Source: Caulobacter segnis (GTDB taxonomy: Bacteria > Pseudomonadota > Alphaproteobacteria > Caulobacterales > Caulobacteraceae). From it: a DNA stretch of 64,000 nucleotides. Positions 28,353-36,942 of the stretch are shown one piece after another (position 1 is the stretch's first letter; each line of letters starts with the position of its first letter). Both the position numbers and the translations under genes were made by a program. The stretch is taken from NCBI RefSeq assembly GCF_023935105.1, contig NZ_CP096040.1, positions 3,038,001-3,102,000 of the forward strand, read 5' to 3'. The notes under the pieces were generated by a model. The model saw only the letters and a program-made list of their open reading frames with translations, was not told the origin of the DNA and made no database searches.

Positions 28353-29654
28353 TCAGCCCTGATCGCCCGAGACCTCGTCCGGACTGGAGGTCGGCGAACC
28401 GTCCTTCAGGTCCAGATAGTCGGTGAACGGCAGGCGGTAGGCGCGGTCGAAGAACTCGGCCTGGAAACGGAAAGGCAGGTTGGCGTCGCTGTTCCACAGC
28501 ATCACCACGCCCGTCTTGGTCGCCGGGTCGAACATCATGGTCGAGCGATAGCCCGACACCCCGCCGCTGTGGCCGATCAGGTGATGGCCCTTGTAGTCGA
28601 AGCTGCGCATGCCCAGGCCGTAGCCGGGGCTCTTCAGCTCGCGGGCGATGTTCAGGCGGCCATAGGGACGAGCGGTGGCGACGCGGGGGCGCTGCACCGC
28701 GTCCAGCACCGCCTGCGGTAGGACGTCGGGCCGCAGCCCCATCTGGGCCTGCATCCAGATGGCCAGATCCACGATGGTCGAATTGACCCCGGCGGCGGCG
28801 GGCACGCGGTAATAGGCCTCGGACAGCTTCAGCTCGTTACCGTGGCGGTGCGGCCTGGCCCAATGGGCCGCGGAGGTCAGGCCCGCCATGCCGACCGAGG
28901 CGCCGGTCATGCCCAGCGGCCCGAACACCCGGTTCTTGACCGCCACGGCGTAGGGCGCGCCCGTGCGGGCGGCGATGACCTCGCTGATCGTGTCGTAGGC
29001 GATGTTCTGATAGCTGTGGCAGGTTCCCGGCGGGCAGACGGTCTTCAGGTTCACGAAGGACTGGCGGATCCTGGCCGGATCCTGGCCGTCCTCCAGCTGG
29101 CCGTCATAGGCGTTCTTGCCCAGGCCCGTGCGCTGCGACAGCAGCTGCTCGAGGGTCAGGCTGTTCTGGGCGTCGCCCGGCAAACGCAGGCTGGTGTCGA
29201 AGATCCCCACGGGATCGGACAGCGAGAAGGTCCCCTCGGCGGCCAGGCGGGCGCTGAGCGTGCCGGCCACGGTCTTGGACAGCGAGGCCCAGCGAAACAC
29301 CGTGCGGGCGTCGACCGGCTCACCGTCGCGGGTCGCGGTTACGCCGTAGCCCTTCACGAAGGACAGGCGGCCGTTCTCGACGACCGCGACGCCCAGTCCC
29401 TCCATAGACGGATCGGTCATCATCGCGCGTATGCGGCCGTCCAGCGCCGGATAGTCGATGCTGCCATGCCAGTTGGCCGGGGTCTCGGGCAGCTTTTGCG
29501 CCTGCGCCGTGGCGGCGGGGCCCACCTTCAGCGGCTTGTCCTTGGCGCGCGGCAACAGCACCGCCCCGACGATGGCCAGCAGCACGCCGCCGGCGATCAG
29601 CCATTGCGCGTGCCGTTTCCGGCCTATGACGTTTTCCGTCCCGACTTCCGACAC
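28353..29654 (-). CDS. Membrane-anchored serine hydrolase (class C beta-lactamase-like)
   Basis: A 433-residue protein with an N-terminal anchor (about 17-35) and a beta-lactamase/DD-peptidase-fold domain. The catalytic S-x-x-K is Ser124-Lys127 (RWASLSKTVAG). The Y-x-N motif is in CHSYQNIAYD, and the third motif is the HSGG of LIGHSGGVSG in place of KTG. The H-S/T-G variant is common in esterases and peptidases of this family, so antibiotic resistance is not implied. It is probably periplasmic. It lies between two hybrid kinases on the same strand, without overlap. Confidence 0.88.
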   Translation of the reverse strand: MSEVGTENVIGRKRHAQWLIAGGVLLAIVGAVLLPRAKDKPLKVGPAATAQAQKLPETPANWHGSIDYPALDGRIRAMMTDPSMEGLGVAVVENGRLSFVKGYGVTATRDGEPVDARTVFRWASLSKTVAGTLSARLAAEGTFSLSDPVGIFDTSLRLPGDAQNSLTLEQLLSQRTGLGKNAYDGQLEDGQDPARIRQSFVNLKTVCPPGTCHSYQNIAYDTISEVIAARTGAPYAVAVKNRVFGPLGMTGASVGMAGLTSAAHWARPHRHGNELKLSEAYYRVPAAAGVNSTIVDLAIWMQAQMGLRPDVLPQAVLDAVQRPRVATARPYGRLNIARELKSPGYGLGMRSFDYKGHHLIGHSGGVSGYRSTMMFDPATKTGVVMLWNSDANLPFRFQAEFFDRAYRLPFTDYLDLKDGSPTSSPDEVSGDQG

Positions 29655-29761
29655 CGTCGCCCGTACTCTTGAACCGTTTTGGATCGCGGGCCCGACTCGC
29701 GCGGCCTCGCCCCTCCTGTCTAGGCAAGAACGGCAGGCCTGTGCGGCGAAAATGCGTGCGG

Positions 29762-31444
29762 CTACTCGAAAAGCGCCGCGTAGAGGTCGCGGGCGTTCAC
29801 CGGCTTCTCGACCCAGCCGGTCATGCCGGCCTCGCGGCAGGCGGCGACCTCCTCGGGCGACACCGCCCCGGTCACGGCGATGACCGGCGTGGCCCTGTTG
29901 GCGCGGCTGGCGCGCAGGCGGCGGGTGGCCTCCAGCCCGTCGACGCCGGGCATGCGCACGTCCATCAGGATGGCGTCGAAGACGCGCCGTTCGGCCATGG
30001 CCAGGGCGGTCAGGGCGTCCTCGGCGGTCTCGACCCGCGCGCCGAACGCCTCCAGCATCTGGCGCAGGGCCCGACGGTTGATGTCGTGATCGTCGACCAC
30101 CAGGATCAGCGGCGCATCGTCGCGAACGGCCAGGACCTCGACCTCATGGGCCTCGGGCGGCGGCGGCGCGACGCCCGCCGGGGTCGGCAGGCGCAGGGTG
30201 AAGCGGGCGCCGCCCTCGGCCGTGTTGGCCGCTGTCAGTTCGCCGCCCATCAGCCGGGCCAGATCGCGGCTGATCGCCAGGCCCAGGCCCGTGCCGCCGA
30301 ACGCGCGCGCGGTCTCGACGCCCAACTGTTCGTAAGGGCTGAACAGGCGCCCGATCTGGTCTTCCGAGAGGCCTGGTCCCGTGTCGCGAACGTCGATACC
30401 GATCATCTCCGGCCCCTTGACCCGGATCCCGACCGTCACAGCGCCCTCGGCCGTGAACTTGATGGCGTTGCTGAGCAGGTTGTTCAGCACCTGGCGCACG
30501 CGCATCGGATCGCCCCGCACCCATTGCGGCAGGCGCTCGACGCCTTCCAGTTCCAGGCTCACGCCCTTGGCCTCGGCGGCCTTGCGCCAGAAGTCCAGGG
30601 CGTCGGTGACCAGGGCCCGCAGGTCGTGGTCGACCACCTCGACGCCCATGCGCCCAGCCTCGATCTTGGACAGGTCGAGAAGGTCGTTCAGCAGGGCGCG
30701 CATCATCGTGCCGGCGTCGGCGATCAACGAGGCATCGGCTCCGGAAGCGCCCGCTCGGCCGCCGTCCAGAGCCTCGGCCCCGTTCAGGATGGCGTTGATC
30801 GGCGTGCGCAGTTCGTGGCTGACCATGGCCACGAAGGCGGACTTGGCGGCGGTCTGGGCCTCGGCGGCCCGCCGCGCGGCGCGCTCGGCCTCAAGGGTTC
30901 GCCGCGACCACAGGAACACCAGGGCCACCGTTAGGCAGAACAGGCCGACGCCGGCGGTGAAGAAGGGCATGACCGGATCGTGGATCCCGCCGGCGACCAG
31001 CGGCGTGATCAGGACATAGGCCAGGTGGGGCGTGGCCGAGGCGGCGAAGGCGGTCAGACACCCCTCGGCGCCCATCAGCGCGGTGATGATCGATCCGGAC
31101 AGCAGCAGAACCGCCCCGGCGGCGCCGACGGGCGTGCCGGTCGCCCAGACCGGGATCGCCAGCCAGCCGAACACCACGGCCAGCGCGAAGTCGGCCAGCA
31201 GGTTCAGGGTCACCGTACCGCGCCCCGGCTTGGCCCGGCGCAGGAAGTTGTTCAGCGCCAGGATCTCGCTGACCTGGACGATCAGGTAGAGGACCGACCA
31301 GCCGAACACGAAGTTCATGCCGGGCTTCACCAGCGCCAGGGCCGCCAGCACCAGGACGACGAACAGCCTGAGGGAGACCTGCTTTCGTCGCGACACCGCC
31401 GCCGGCCGGTACGCGACCGCCAGTCTCTGCCAGAACCCACCCAA
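29762..31444 (-). CDS. Membrane hybrid histidine kinase
   Basis: A 560-residue protein. Residues 25-180 hold about six hydrophobic segments with no large periplasmic loop. HisKA with phospho-His210 follows (AMVSHELRTPINAIL), then HATPase (LNNLLSNAIKFTAEG, DVRDTGPGLS, GGTGLGLAISRDLA), and a receiver domain from ILVVDDHDINRRALRQML with the phospho-Asp in ILMDVRMPGVDG. The layout resembles membrane-sensing hybrid kinases without a recognised sensor family. No cognate regulator is adjacent, so it likely signals through a separate phosphotransferase. Confidence 0.92.
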   Translation of the reverse strand: MGGFWQRLAVAYRPAAVSRRKQVSLRLFVVLVLAALALVKPGMNFVFGWSVLYLIVQVSEILALNNFLRRAKPGRGTVTLNLLADFALAVVFGWLAIPVWATGTPVGAAGAVLLLSGSIITALMGAEGCLTAFAASATPHLAYVLITPLVAGGIHDPVMPFFTAGVGLFCLTVALVFLWSRRTLEAERAARRAAEAQTAAKSAFVAMVSHELRTPINAILNGAEALDGGRAGASGADASLIADAGTMMRALLNDLLDLSKIEAGRMGVEVVDHDLRALVTDALDFWRKAAEAKGVSLELEGVERLPQWVRGDPMRVRQVLNNLLSNAIKFTAEGAVTVGIRVKGPEMIGIDVRDTGPGLSEDQIGRLFSPYEQLGVETARAFGGTGLGLAISRDLARLMGGELTAANTAEGGARFTLRLPTPAGVAPPPPEAHEVEVLAVRDDAPLILVVDDHDINRRALRQMLEAFGARVETAEDALTALAMAERRVFDAILMDVRMPGVDGLEATRRLRASRANRATPVIAVTGAVSPEEVAACREAGMTGWVEKPVNARDLYAALFE

Positions 31445-31603
31445 CGCGACCCCCTACTCGACGCGCTCGTCCCCCATGCCCTCCAAGGCCGAACGAAAGC
31501 TTCGCCGTAGTACGCCAGCAAACCTTTGCACGGCGTTTACCAGAACTCGGTTCGGGTTCAAAAACCCTAAGCCCCTTAAGGAATCCGAGCTCTGGAAGCG
31601 GGC

Positions 31604-32773
31604 CTATTCGGCGCGTGGCGCGCGGCGCACCTCGACCACCCGGACCTTGGCGCCGTCCAGCACCAGGGCCAGCTCGCCGCGCTTGATCTTCAGGGCGTCG
31701 GCCCCGAAGGCGTCGCGACGCCAGCCGGTCAGGGCCGGGGTGGCGGCGTTGTCGTCGGCGGCGATCTTTTCCAGGTCCGAGACCGTGGCGATCAGCTTGG
31801 AAGCGACACCCGCCTCCTCCGCCCGCGCCTTCAGCAGCACCTTGAGCAGCTCGACCACGGCGCCGGCGTTCTGGGGCGGCGGCGGGCCGGGCTTGTCGAC
31901 GACGGGGGCGTAGCCTTCCGGATCGGCCAAAGCCGCCTTGATCGCGGCCAGCAGGTCGGGACCGAACTTGCTGCCGCCGAACCCCTTGGGCACGCCGCGC
32001 AGGTTGTTCAGGGCGTCCAGGCTGGTCGGGGCCTGAGTGGCCAGCTCGTCGATGGCCTCGTCCTTGAGGATGCGGCCGCGCGGCTGGTCGCGGTTCTGGG
32101 CGGTGCGCTCGCGCCAGGCGGCGACGGCTTTGAACACGGCCAGGTACTTCGGCGCCGTCTTGCGCGGACGCAGGCGACGCCAGGCCTTTTCCGGATCGAC
32201 GTCATAGGCGGCGGGATCCGAGATGGCGGTCATCTCTTCCTCGACCCAGGCCAGGCGGCCCGAGGTTTCCAGGCGCTCGCGCAGAATCGGGAACAGGGCG
32301 GCCAGGTGGGTGACATCGGCCAGGGCGTAGGTCAGCTGGGCCTCGGTCAGCGGCCGGCGGGCCCAGTCGGTGAACCGGCTGGACTTGTCCAGCTCGATGC
32401 GCAGCATCTGGCGGACCAGGGCGTCATAGGCGATCTGCTCGCCGAAGCCCGCCGCCATGCCCGCCACCTGGGTGTCGAACAGCGGCCTCGGCATGGCCTT
32501 GAGGTTGTTGAAGATCTCGACGTCCTGACGCGCGGCGTGGAACACCTTGAGGATGCTCGTATCGCGCATCACCGCCAGCAGCGGCTCCAGGTCGATATCG
32601 TCGGCGAGCGGGTCGATGACGGCTTCGTGCGTGGGCGAGGCGACCTGGATCAGGCACAACTTGGGCCAGTAGGTCGTCTCGCGCATGAACTCGGTGTCCA
32701 CGGCGACGAAAGGCTCGCCCGCGAGTGCATTACAAAACGCCGCCAGTTCGGCGGTGGTGGTGATCGGCTTCAT
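31604..32773 (-). CDS. rnd: Ribonuclease D
   Basis: A 389-residue DEDD-family 3'-5' exoribonuclease. The first acidic pair is in FVAVDTEFMRET, the second Asp in FHAARQDVEIFNNL, and the YxxxD in YALADVTHLAAL. HRDC-type helical domains follow from about residue 210 (AAWRERTAQNRDQPRGRILK). It trims tRNA and other stable RNA 3' ends. Length and order are normal. It diverges from purM with 136 bases between the starts. Confidence 0.95.
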   Translation of the reverse strand: MKPITTTAELAAFCNALAGEPFVAVDTEFMRETTYWPKLCLIQVASPTHEAVIDPLADDIDLEPLLAVMRDTSILKVFHAARQDVEIFNNLKAMPRPLFDTQVAGMAAGFGEQIAYDALVRQMLRIELDKSSRFTDWARRPLTEAQLTYALADVTHLAALFPILRERLETSGRLAWVEEEMTAISDPAAYDVDPEKAWRRLRPRKTAPKYLAVFKAVAAWRERTAQNRDQPRGRILKDEAIDELATQAPTSLDALNNLRGVPKGFGGSKFGPDLLAAIKAALADPEGYAPVVDKPGPPPPQNAGAVVELLKVLLKARAEEAGVASKLIATVSDLEKIAADDNAATPALTGWRRDAFGADALKIKRGELALVLDGAKVRVVEVRRAPRAE

Positions 32774-32857
32774 CCGCTGCTAATAGCCTCGCGCACCCCC
32801 GAGTCTGCAAGCGTCAAGACGCGCTCACCGTACCCGGGACGCAAATTTTCCGCGTGT

Positions 32858-32881
32858 TCGGAGGATCTTACCGTCCTCCGA
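32858..32881 (+). promoter_or_regulatory. Hairpin in the purM leader
   Basis: TCGGAGG and CCTCCGA form a perfect 7-bp stem around a 10-base loop, ending 28 bases before the purM ATG. No T-run follows. It could be an operator or leader structure, or chance. Confidence 0.3.
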
Positions 32882-32909
32882 TAGATCCAGAGCGAGCGCC
32901 AGAGCGACC

Positions 32910-33947
32910 ATGAGCGACCAGCCCAACGGCCTTACCTACGCCCAGGCGGGTGTCGACATCGACGCGGGCAATGCGCTCGTGGACGCCATCAAACCCTTGG
33001 CCAAGGCTACCCGCAGGCCTGGCGCGGAAGCCAGCCTGGGCGGCTTCGGCGCCCTGTTCGACCTGAAAGCGGCCGGCTACGAGGACGCCCTCCTGGTCAC
33101 CACGACCGACGGCGTCGGCACCAAGCTGCGGATCGCCATCGACGCGGGCATGCACGCCACGGTCGGCATCGACCTGGTGGCCATGTGCGTCAACGACCTG
33201 CTGGCGCAGGGCGCCGAGCCGCTGATGTTCCTGGACTACTTCGCCACCGGCAAGCTGGACGTCGAGACCGCAAAGAGCGTGGTCGCCGGCATCGCCGACG
33301 GCTGCAAGCTGGCCGGCGCGGCCCTGGTGGGCGGCGAAACCGCCGAGATGCCGGGCATGTACGGCGACGGCGAGTACGACCTGGCCGGCTTCTCGGTCGG
33401 CGCGGTCGAGCGTGACGGCGTCCTGCCCAAGCTGGACAAGCAGCGGGCCGGCGACATCATCATCGGCCTGGGCTCGTCGGGTCCGCACTCCAACGGCTAT
33501 TCGCTGGTGCGCCGCGTGGTCGAGCGCTCGGGCCTGGCCTGGGACGCCCCCTGCCCCTTCCCCGTTCCTGGCGAAGACGGCAAGACGCTGGCCGAGGCGC
33601 TGATGGCCCCGACCCGCATCTATGTGAAATCGCTGCTGCCGCTGCTGCAGTCGGGTCGCGTCAAGGGCGGCGCGCATATCACCGGCGGCGGCCTGATCGA
33701 GAATCCGCCGCGCGCCATCGCCGAGGGCCTGGCCGCCGAGTTCGACTGGAACGCCTGGGCCATGCCCCCGGTATTCGAATGGCTGGCCCAAGTCGGCGGC
33801 GTCTCGGAACACGAGATGCGCCGCACGTTCAACTGCGGGGTCGGCTTCATCATCATCGTGGCCCAGGCTGACGCCGAGCCGGTGCTGGCCGCCCTGCTGA
33901 ACGCCGGCGAGGACGCCTTCATCTGCGGCCAGCTGGTCAAGGCTTGA
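32910..33947 (+). CDS. purM: Phosphoribosylformylglycinamidine cyclo-ligase (AIR synthetase)
   Basis: A 345-residue PurM, catalysing ATP-dependent ring closure of FGAM to AIR in purine synthesis. Motifs are [63 protein letters not shown] and [14 protein letters not shown]. The length is normal. Its TGA overlaps the purN ATG by one base (TGATG), so the two consecutive-pathway genes are coupled. Confidence 0.97.
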   Translation: MSDQPNGLTYAQAGVDIDAGNALVDAIKPLAKATRRPGAEASLGGFGALFDLKAAGYEDALLVTTTDGVGTKLRIAIDAGMHATVGIDLVAMCVNDLLAQGAEPLMFLDYFATGKLDVETAKSVVAGIADGCKLAGAALVGGETAEMPGMYGDGEYDLAGFSVGAVERDGVLPKLDKQRAGDIIIGLGSSGPHSNGYSLVRRVVERSGLAWDAPCPFPVPGEDGKTLAEALMAPTRIYVKSLLPLLQSGRVKGGAHITGGGLIENPPRAIAEGLAAEFDWNAWAMPPVFEWLAQVGGVSEHEMRRTFNCGVGFIIIVAQADAEPVLAALLNAGEDAFICGQLVKA

Positions 33948-34540
33948 TGGACCCCAAGACCAAGGTCGCCGTCCTGATCTCGGGCCGGGGCTCCAACATG
34001 GAGGCCCTGATCCGGGCGGCCCAGGCGCCCAGCTGCCCGTTCCAGATCGCCCTCGTCCTGGCCAACAAGCCGGACGCCAAGGGCCTGGAGATCGCCGCCG
34101 AGGCCGGGGTCGAGGCGCTGTGCGTGGACCAGAAGCCCTTCGGCAAGGACCGCGAGGCCCATGAGCGGGCCATAGACGCGGCGCTGCGCGAACGCGGCGT
34201 CGAGGTCATCGCCCTGGCCGGCTACATGCGAATCCTGACGCCGTTCCTGGTCGACGCTTGGGAAGGCCGCATGCTGAACATCCACCCGTCCCTGCTGCCC
34301 AAGTATCCGGGTCTCGACACCCACGCCCGCGCCATCGCGGCCGGCGACGTGGAAGCCGGCTGCACCGTCCACCTGGTCACCGCCGGCGTGGACGAAGGCC
34401 CGATCCTGGGCCAGGCCCACGTGCCGATCCTGCCCGACGACGACGACCACACGCTGGCCGCGCGAGTGCTCGAGCAGGAGCACAAGCTGTATGCGGCGAC
34501 CCTGGCCAGGTTCGTCAGCGAGCAACGGATCAAGGCCTAG
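33947..34540 (+). CDS. purN: Phosphoribosylglycinamide formyltransferase
   Basis: A 197-residue GAR transformylase using 10-formyl-tetrahydrofolate. It shows VAVLISGRGSNMEALIRAAQ and the formyl-transfer region LAGYMRILTPFLVDAWEGRM with NIHPSLLPKYPGLDTHARA (catalytic Asn/His). Then come HLVTAGVDEGPILGQ and the final DDDDHTLAARVLEQEH. The ATG at 33947 overlaps the purM stop. Confidence 0.96.
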   Translation: MDPKTKVAVLISGRGSNMEALIRAAQAPSCPFQIALVLANKPDAKGLEIAAEAGVEALCVDQKPFGKDREAHERAIDAALRERGVEVIALAGYMRILTPFLVDAWEGRMLNIHPSLLPKYPGLDTHARAIAAGDVEAGCTVHLVTAGVDEGPILGQAHVPILPDDDDHTLAARVLEQEHKLYAATLARFVSEQRIKA

Positions 34541-34615
34541 CGCCCGCGCCTGGGACCGCGTGTCGCAGATCACAAAGACTGATCGGTCAGAACTTCGTCA
34601 CCATCTGACGGCACG

Positions 34616-35266
34616 ATGCCGTTGATGGACGCCTGGATCGCCGACCTTTTCAAAGTCGCCGCCGACAACGCCGGTCTCGCTGGCGCGGTCCTGTTCGCCA
34701 TGACCCTGCTGGAGGCCCTGCTGATCGTGGGCCTGCTGATCCCCATCCTGGGCGTCATGCTGGCCGCCGGGGCCCTGGTGGCCCAAGGCGCTCTGCATCC
34801 GGTCGAGGCCATCCTGTGGTGCAGCGCCGGGGCCGCCGCCGGCGACGCCATCTCCTATCTCATGGGCCGAGGCCTGGGCGGTCGCCGGGCCTTACGCCTG
34901 CTGTTCCGGGGCCCTGTAGACAAGAAAGGTGGGCGTCGCCTCCTGGCCCGCGCCAAGCTCTTGACCCGCCGCCATGGTGTGCTGGCCATCGCCGCGGCCC
35001 GTTATCTCGGTCCGGCGCGCCCCTTCATCCCGATCCTGGCGGGCATGTCGCGCTCGGGCGGCTGGAGCTTCCAGGTCGCCAACGTGCTGTCGGCGCCGAT
35101 CTGGGTGATCTCTCTGCTGGCGCCCGGCTATCTGGCCGCCCGGAACCTGGAGATGTTCGGGACCAACCCGGCCCTGGCCAGCGGCATGGCGCTGGTCGCA
35201 GTGCTGGTGATCGGCGCCGGCGCGCTGTGGCTCAGGCAAGGCAAGCGCGGCGGGGCGGCCGCCTAG
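34616..35266 (+). CDS. DedA family membrane protein
   Basis: A 216-residue integral membrane protein of the DedA/VTT (SNARE-associated) family. Hydrophobic segments flank the conserved ALLIVGLLIPILGVMLAAGA and GAAAGDAISYLMGRGLGG; the F/Y-x3-R and G-x3-R-x-x-P features appear in AAARYLGPARPFIPILAGMS. Relatives act in lipid carrier (undecaprenyl phosphate) or phospholipid translocation and in envelope stress tolerance; the substrate here is unassigned. It is co-directional with purMN, 75 bases after purN. Two in-frame ATGs (34616 and 34625) are possible starts. Confidence 0.87.
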   Translation: MPLMDAWIADLFKVAADNAGLAGAVLFAMTLLEALLIVGLLIPILGVMLAAGALVAQGALHPVEAILWCSAGAAAGDAISYLMGRGLGGRRALRLLFRGPVDKKGGRRLLARAKLLTRRHGVLAIAAARYLGPARPFIPILAGMSRSGGWSFQVANVLSAPIWVISLLAPGYLAARNLEMFGTNPALASGMALVAVLVIGAGALWLRQGKRGGAAA

Positions 35267-35279
35267 CGCCGCTGTCGCC

Positions 35280-35630
35280 TCAGGTGACTGGGGCGATATC
35301 CGACGGGGCGTCGTAGTATCGGATCGACTGCTCGTCCCAGGCATAGTCGGCGCTGGCGATCTGCGTGCGGTCGTAGCTGGGCGAGGCCTTGAACCGATCC
35401 TTGGAGATGTCGGCCTGGTACGTCTTGGCCATGGGATCGTAGTGAACGATCGACCACGGCACGGGATGGTACCTGCCCGACCCGCCCAGCATTCCCGTTC
35501 CCTCGACCACGAGGAACTCGATCCGCCCGGTATCCAGGTCGACAAACGTCTCCGCGATGGTTCCCAGCTTGCCGCCCTTCTCGCCCAGAAGGTCCTCGCC
35601 AAGGATGTCTTTGCTTCTCGTCAGGGGCAT
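35280..35630 (-). CDS. PRC-barrel domain protein
   Basis: A 116-residue soluble protein. The ATG at 35630 is chosen because of the GAGAGAG ribosome site and the start MPLTRSKDILGEDLLGEKGG, which leads directly into a PRC-barrel (KLGTIAETFVDLDTGRIEFL, then VVEGTGMLGG and YHPVPWSIVHYD). This fold is found in RimM and photosynthetic reaction centre H subunits and in many stress-associated small proteins; no specific role is visible. It is convergent with dedA, 13 bases away. Confidence 0.83.
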   Translation of the reverse strand: MPLTRSKDILGEDLLGEKGGKLGTIAETFVDLDTGRIEFLVVEGTGMLGGSGRYHPVPWSIVHYDPMAKTYQADISKDRFKASPSYDRTQIASADYAWDEQSIRYYDAPSDIAPVT

Positions 35631-35707
35631 CGGATTCTCTCTCGACCGACCGGCGTGGCTCGCCACGGGAGAAAGCGCCCGACGGGGCTAACGGTTTCGG
35701 CGGAGAC

Positions 35708-36349
35708 TCAAACCGATCGCCAGCGCCGCTCGGCCCAGATCGCGCCCCCCAGCACCACCGCCACGGCCAGCCATAGCGCCGCGGCGCCGATCGTCACATA
35801 GGTCAGGGCGCCCAGCGCGCCGCCGGCGGCCAGGCCCGTCCAGAGGAACACGTAGCGCGGCCAGTCCGAGGGCTCGCCGCCAACCAGGGCGCCGGCGATG
35901 CGCTGGCCGGCCTTGACCAGGGCGCCGGTCATGTAGGTCAGGCCGACGGCCACGTCGCCGTTGCGCTGGAAGACGGCGTTCTCGGCCCCCATGGCCATGG
36001 CCACGGCCGTCACGCCCGCGGTGTCGAAGCCCAGGGCCAGCAGGCCAGCGCCCGCCGCCAACAGGGCCGCCTCCAGCGCCAGGACCGGCGATCGCCGGTT
36101 CTCGCCGCACGCCCGGGCCGTCAGGGCGCCCAGCACCACGCCGACGACGAACGAGCCCACCAGGGTCAGGACCGTCAGCACCGCGTGCCAGTTGGCGGTC
36201 GCCAGCCCCACGCCTAGGCGGGTGGAATTGCCGCTCATGAACGAGACGAAGAACCCGCCCAGCTTCAGGAAGCCGATCGCGTCGACATAGCCGGCCACGC
36301 CCGCCAACGTGACGGCCAGCGCCACCTCGCCCCGCTCGTAGTGCTTCAC
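35708..36349 (-). CDS. YoaK/DUF1275 family membrane protein
   Basis: A 213-residue, mostly hydrophobic protein with about six membrane segments. The DUF1275 signature is LAGVAGYVDAIGFLKLGGFF followed by FMSGNSTRLGVGLA, and later GAENAVFQRNGDVAVGLTYM. The function of the family is unknown. An ATG exists 60 bases upstream (36409), but it would put the whole ndk terminator hairpin and its T-run inside the coding sequence (reading GRIGDDPAVFFFG). The GTG at 36349, preceded by CGGGGACATCGG, is therefore preferred. Confidence 0.83.
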   Translation of the reverse strand: MKHYERGEVALAVTLAGVAGYVDAIGFLKLGGFFVSFMSGNSTRLGVGLATANWHAVLTVLTLVGSFVVGVVLGALTARACGENRRSPVLALEAALLAAGAGLLALGFDTAGVTAVAMAMGAENAVFQRNGDVAVGLTYMTGALVKAGQRIAGALVGGEPSDWPRYVFLWTGLAAGGALGALTYVTIGAAALWLAVAVVLGGAIWAERRWRSV

Positions 36350-36361
36350 CCCGATGTCCCC

Positions 36362-36398
36362 GAAAAAGAAAACGGCCGGATCGTCTCCGATCCGGCCG
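36362..36398 (-). terminator. Intrinsic terminator of ndk
   Basis: On the minus strand CGGCCGGATC (complement of 36389-36398), a 6-base loop and GATCCGGCCG form a perfect 10-bp stem, followed by TTTTCTTTTTC (36362-36372). It lies about 30 bases after the ndk stop. Confidence 0.92.
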
Positions 36399-36428
36399 CT
36401 CTCCGTCATCTAAAAACGTAGGCTGAAA

Positions 36429-36848
36429 TCAGCCGACGATTTCGTCATCGGTGAAGAACTGGGCGATTTCGATGCCCGCGTTCTCCAGGCTGTCCGAGCC
36501 GTGGACCGAGTTTTCGCCGATCGACAGGGCGAATTGCTTGCGGATGGTGCCTTCGTCGGCGTTGGCCGGGTTGGTGGCGCCCATGACTTCGCGGTACTTC
36601 AGGACGGCGTTATCGCCTTCCAGGACCTGGACGACGACCGGCTCGGCGGTCATCTGCGCCACGAGTTCGCCGTAGAACGGACGCTCGGCGTGCACTTCGT
36701 AGAACTTCTTGGCTTGGGCTTCGGTCAGCTTCACGCGACGCTGAGCGACGATGCGCAGGCCGGCGGCCTCGATCACGGCGTTGACGGCGCCGGTCAGGTT
36801 GCGACGGGTGGCGTCCGGCTTGATGATCGAGAAGGTGCGTTCGGTCAC
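36429..36848 (-). CDS. ndk: Nucleoside diphosphate kinase
   Basis: A 139-residue NDK, balancing NTP pools by phospho-His transfer. It starts [20 protein letters not shown] from the GTG at 36848, with another GTG at 36860 less like the family. The catalytic His lies in the segment [27 protein letters not shown] and [16 protein letters not shown] are conserved. It is followed by its own terminator and diverges from the ABC-F gene. Confidence 0.96.
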   Translation of the reverse strand: MTERTFSIIKPDATRRNLTGAVNAVIEAAGLRIVAQRRVKLTEAQAKKFYEVHAERPFYGELVAQMTAEPVVVQVLEGDNAVLKYREVMGATNPANADEGTIRKQFALSIGENSVHGSDSLENAGIEIAQFFTDDEIVG

Positions 36849-36942
36849 GAGAGGTCTCACACAAGAGTTGTGAATTGGGAGGTTGCGGGCTTATAGCCGT
36901 GCGCCTCCTCCCCGCCAACCCCGCCGCGTAACCTTCACAAAT

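Noticed and set aside
28353..29654. Antibiotic-resistance beta-lactamase
   Set aside because: SxxK and YxN are present but the third motif is HSGG and the protein is membrane-anchored; this pattern covers many esterases and peptidases, so no resistance call is made.
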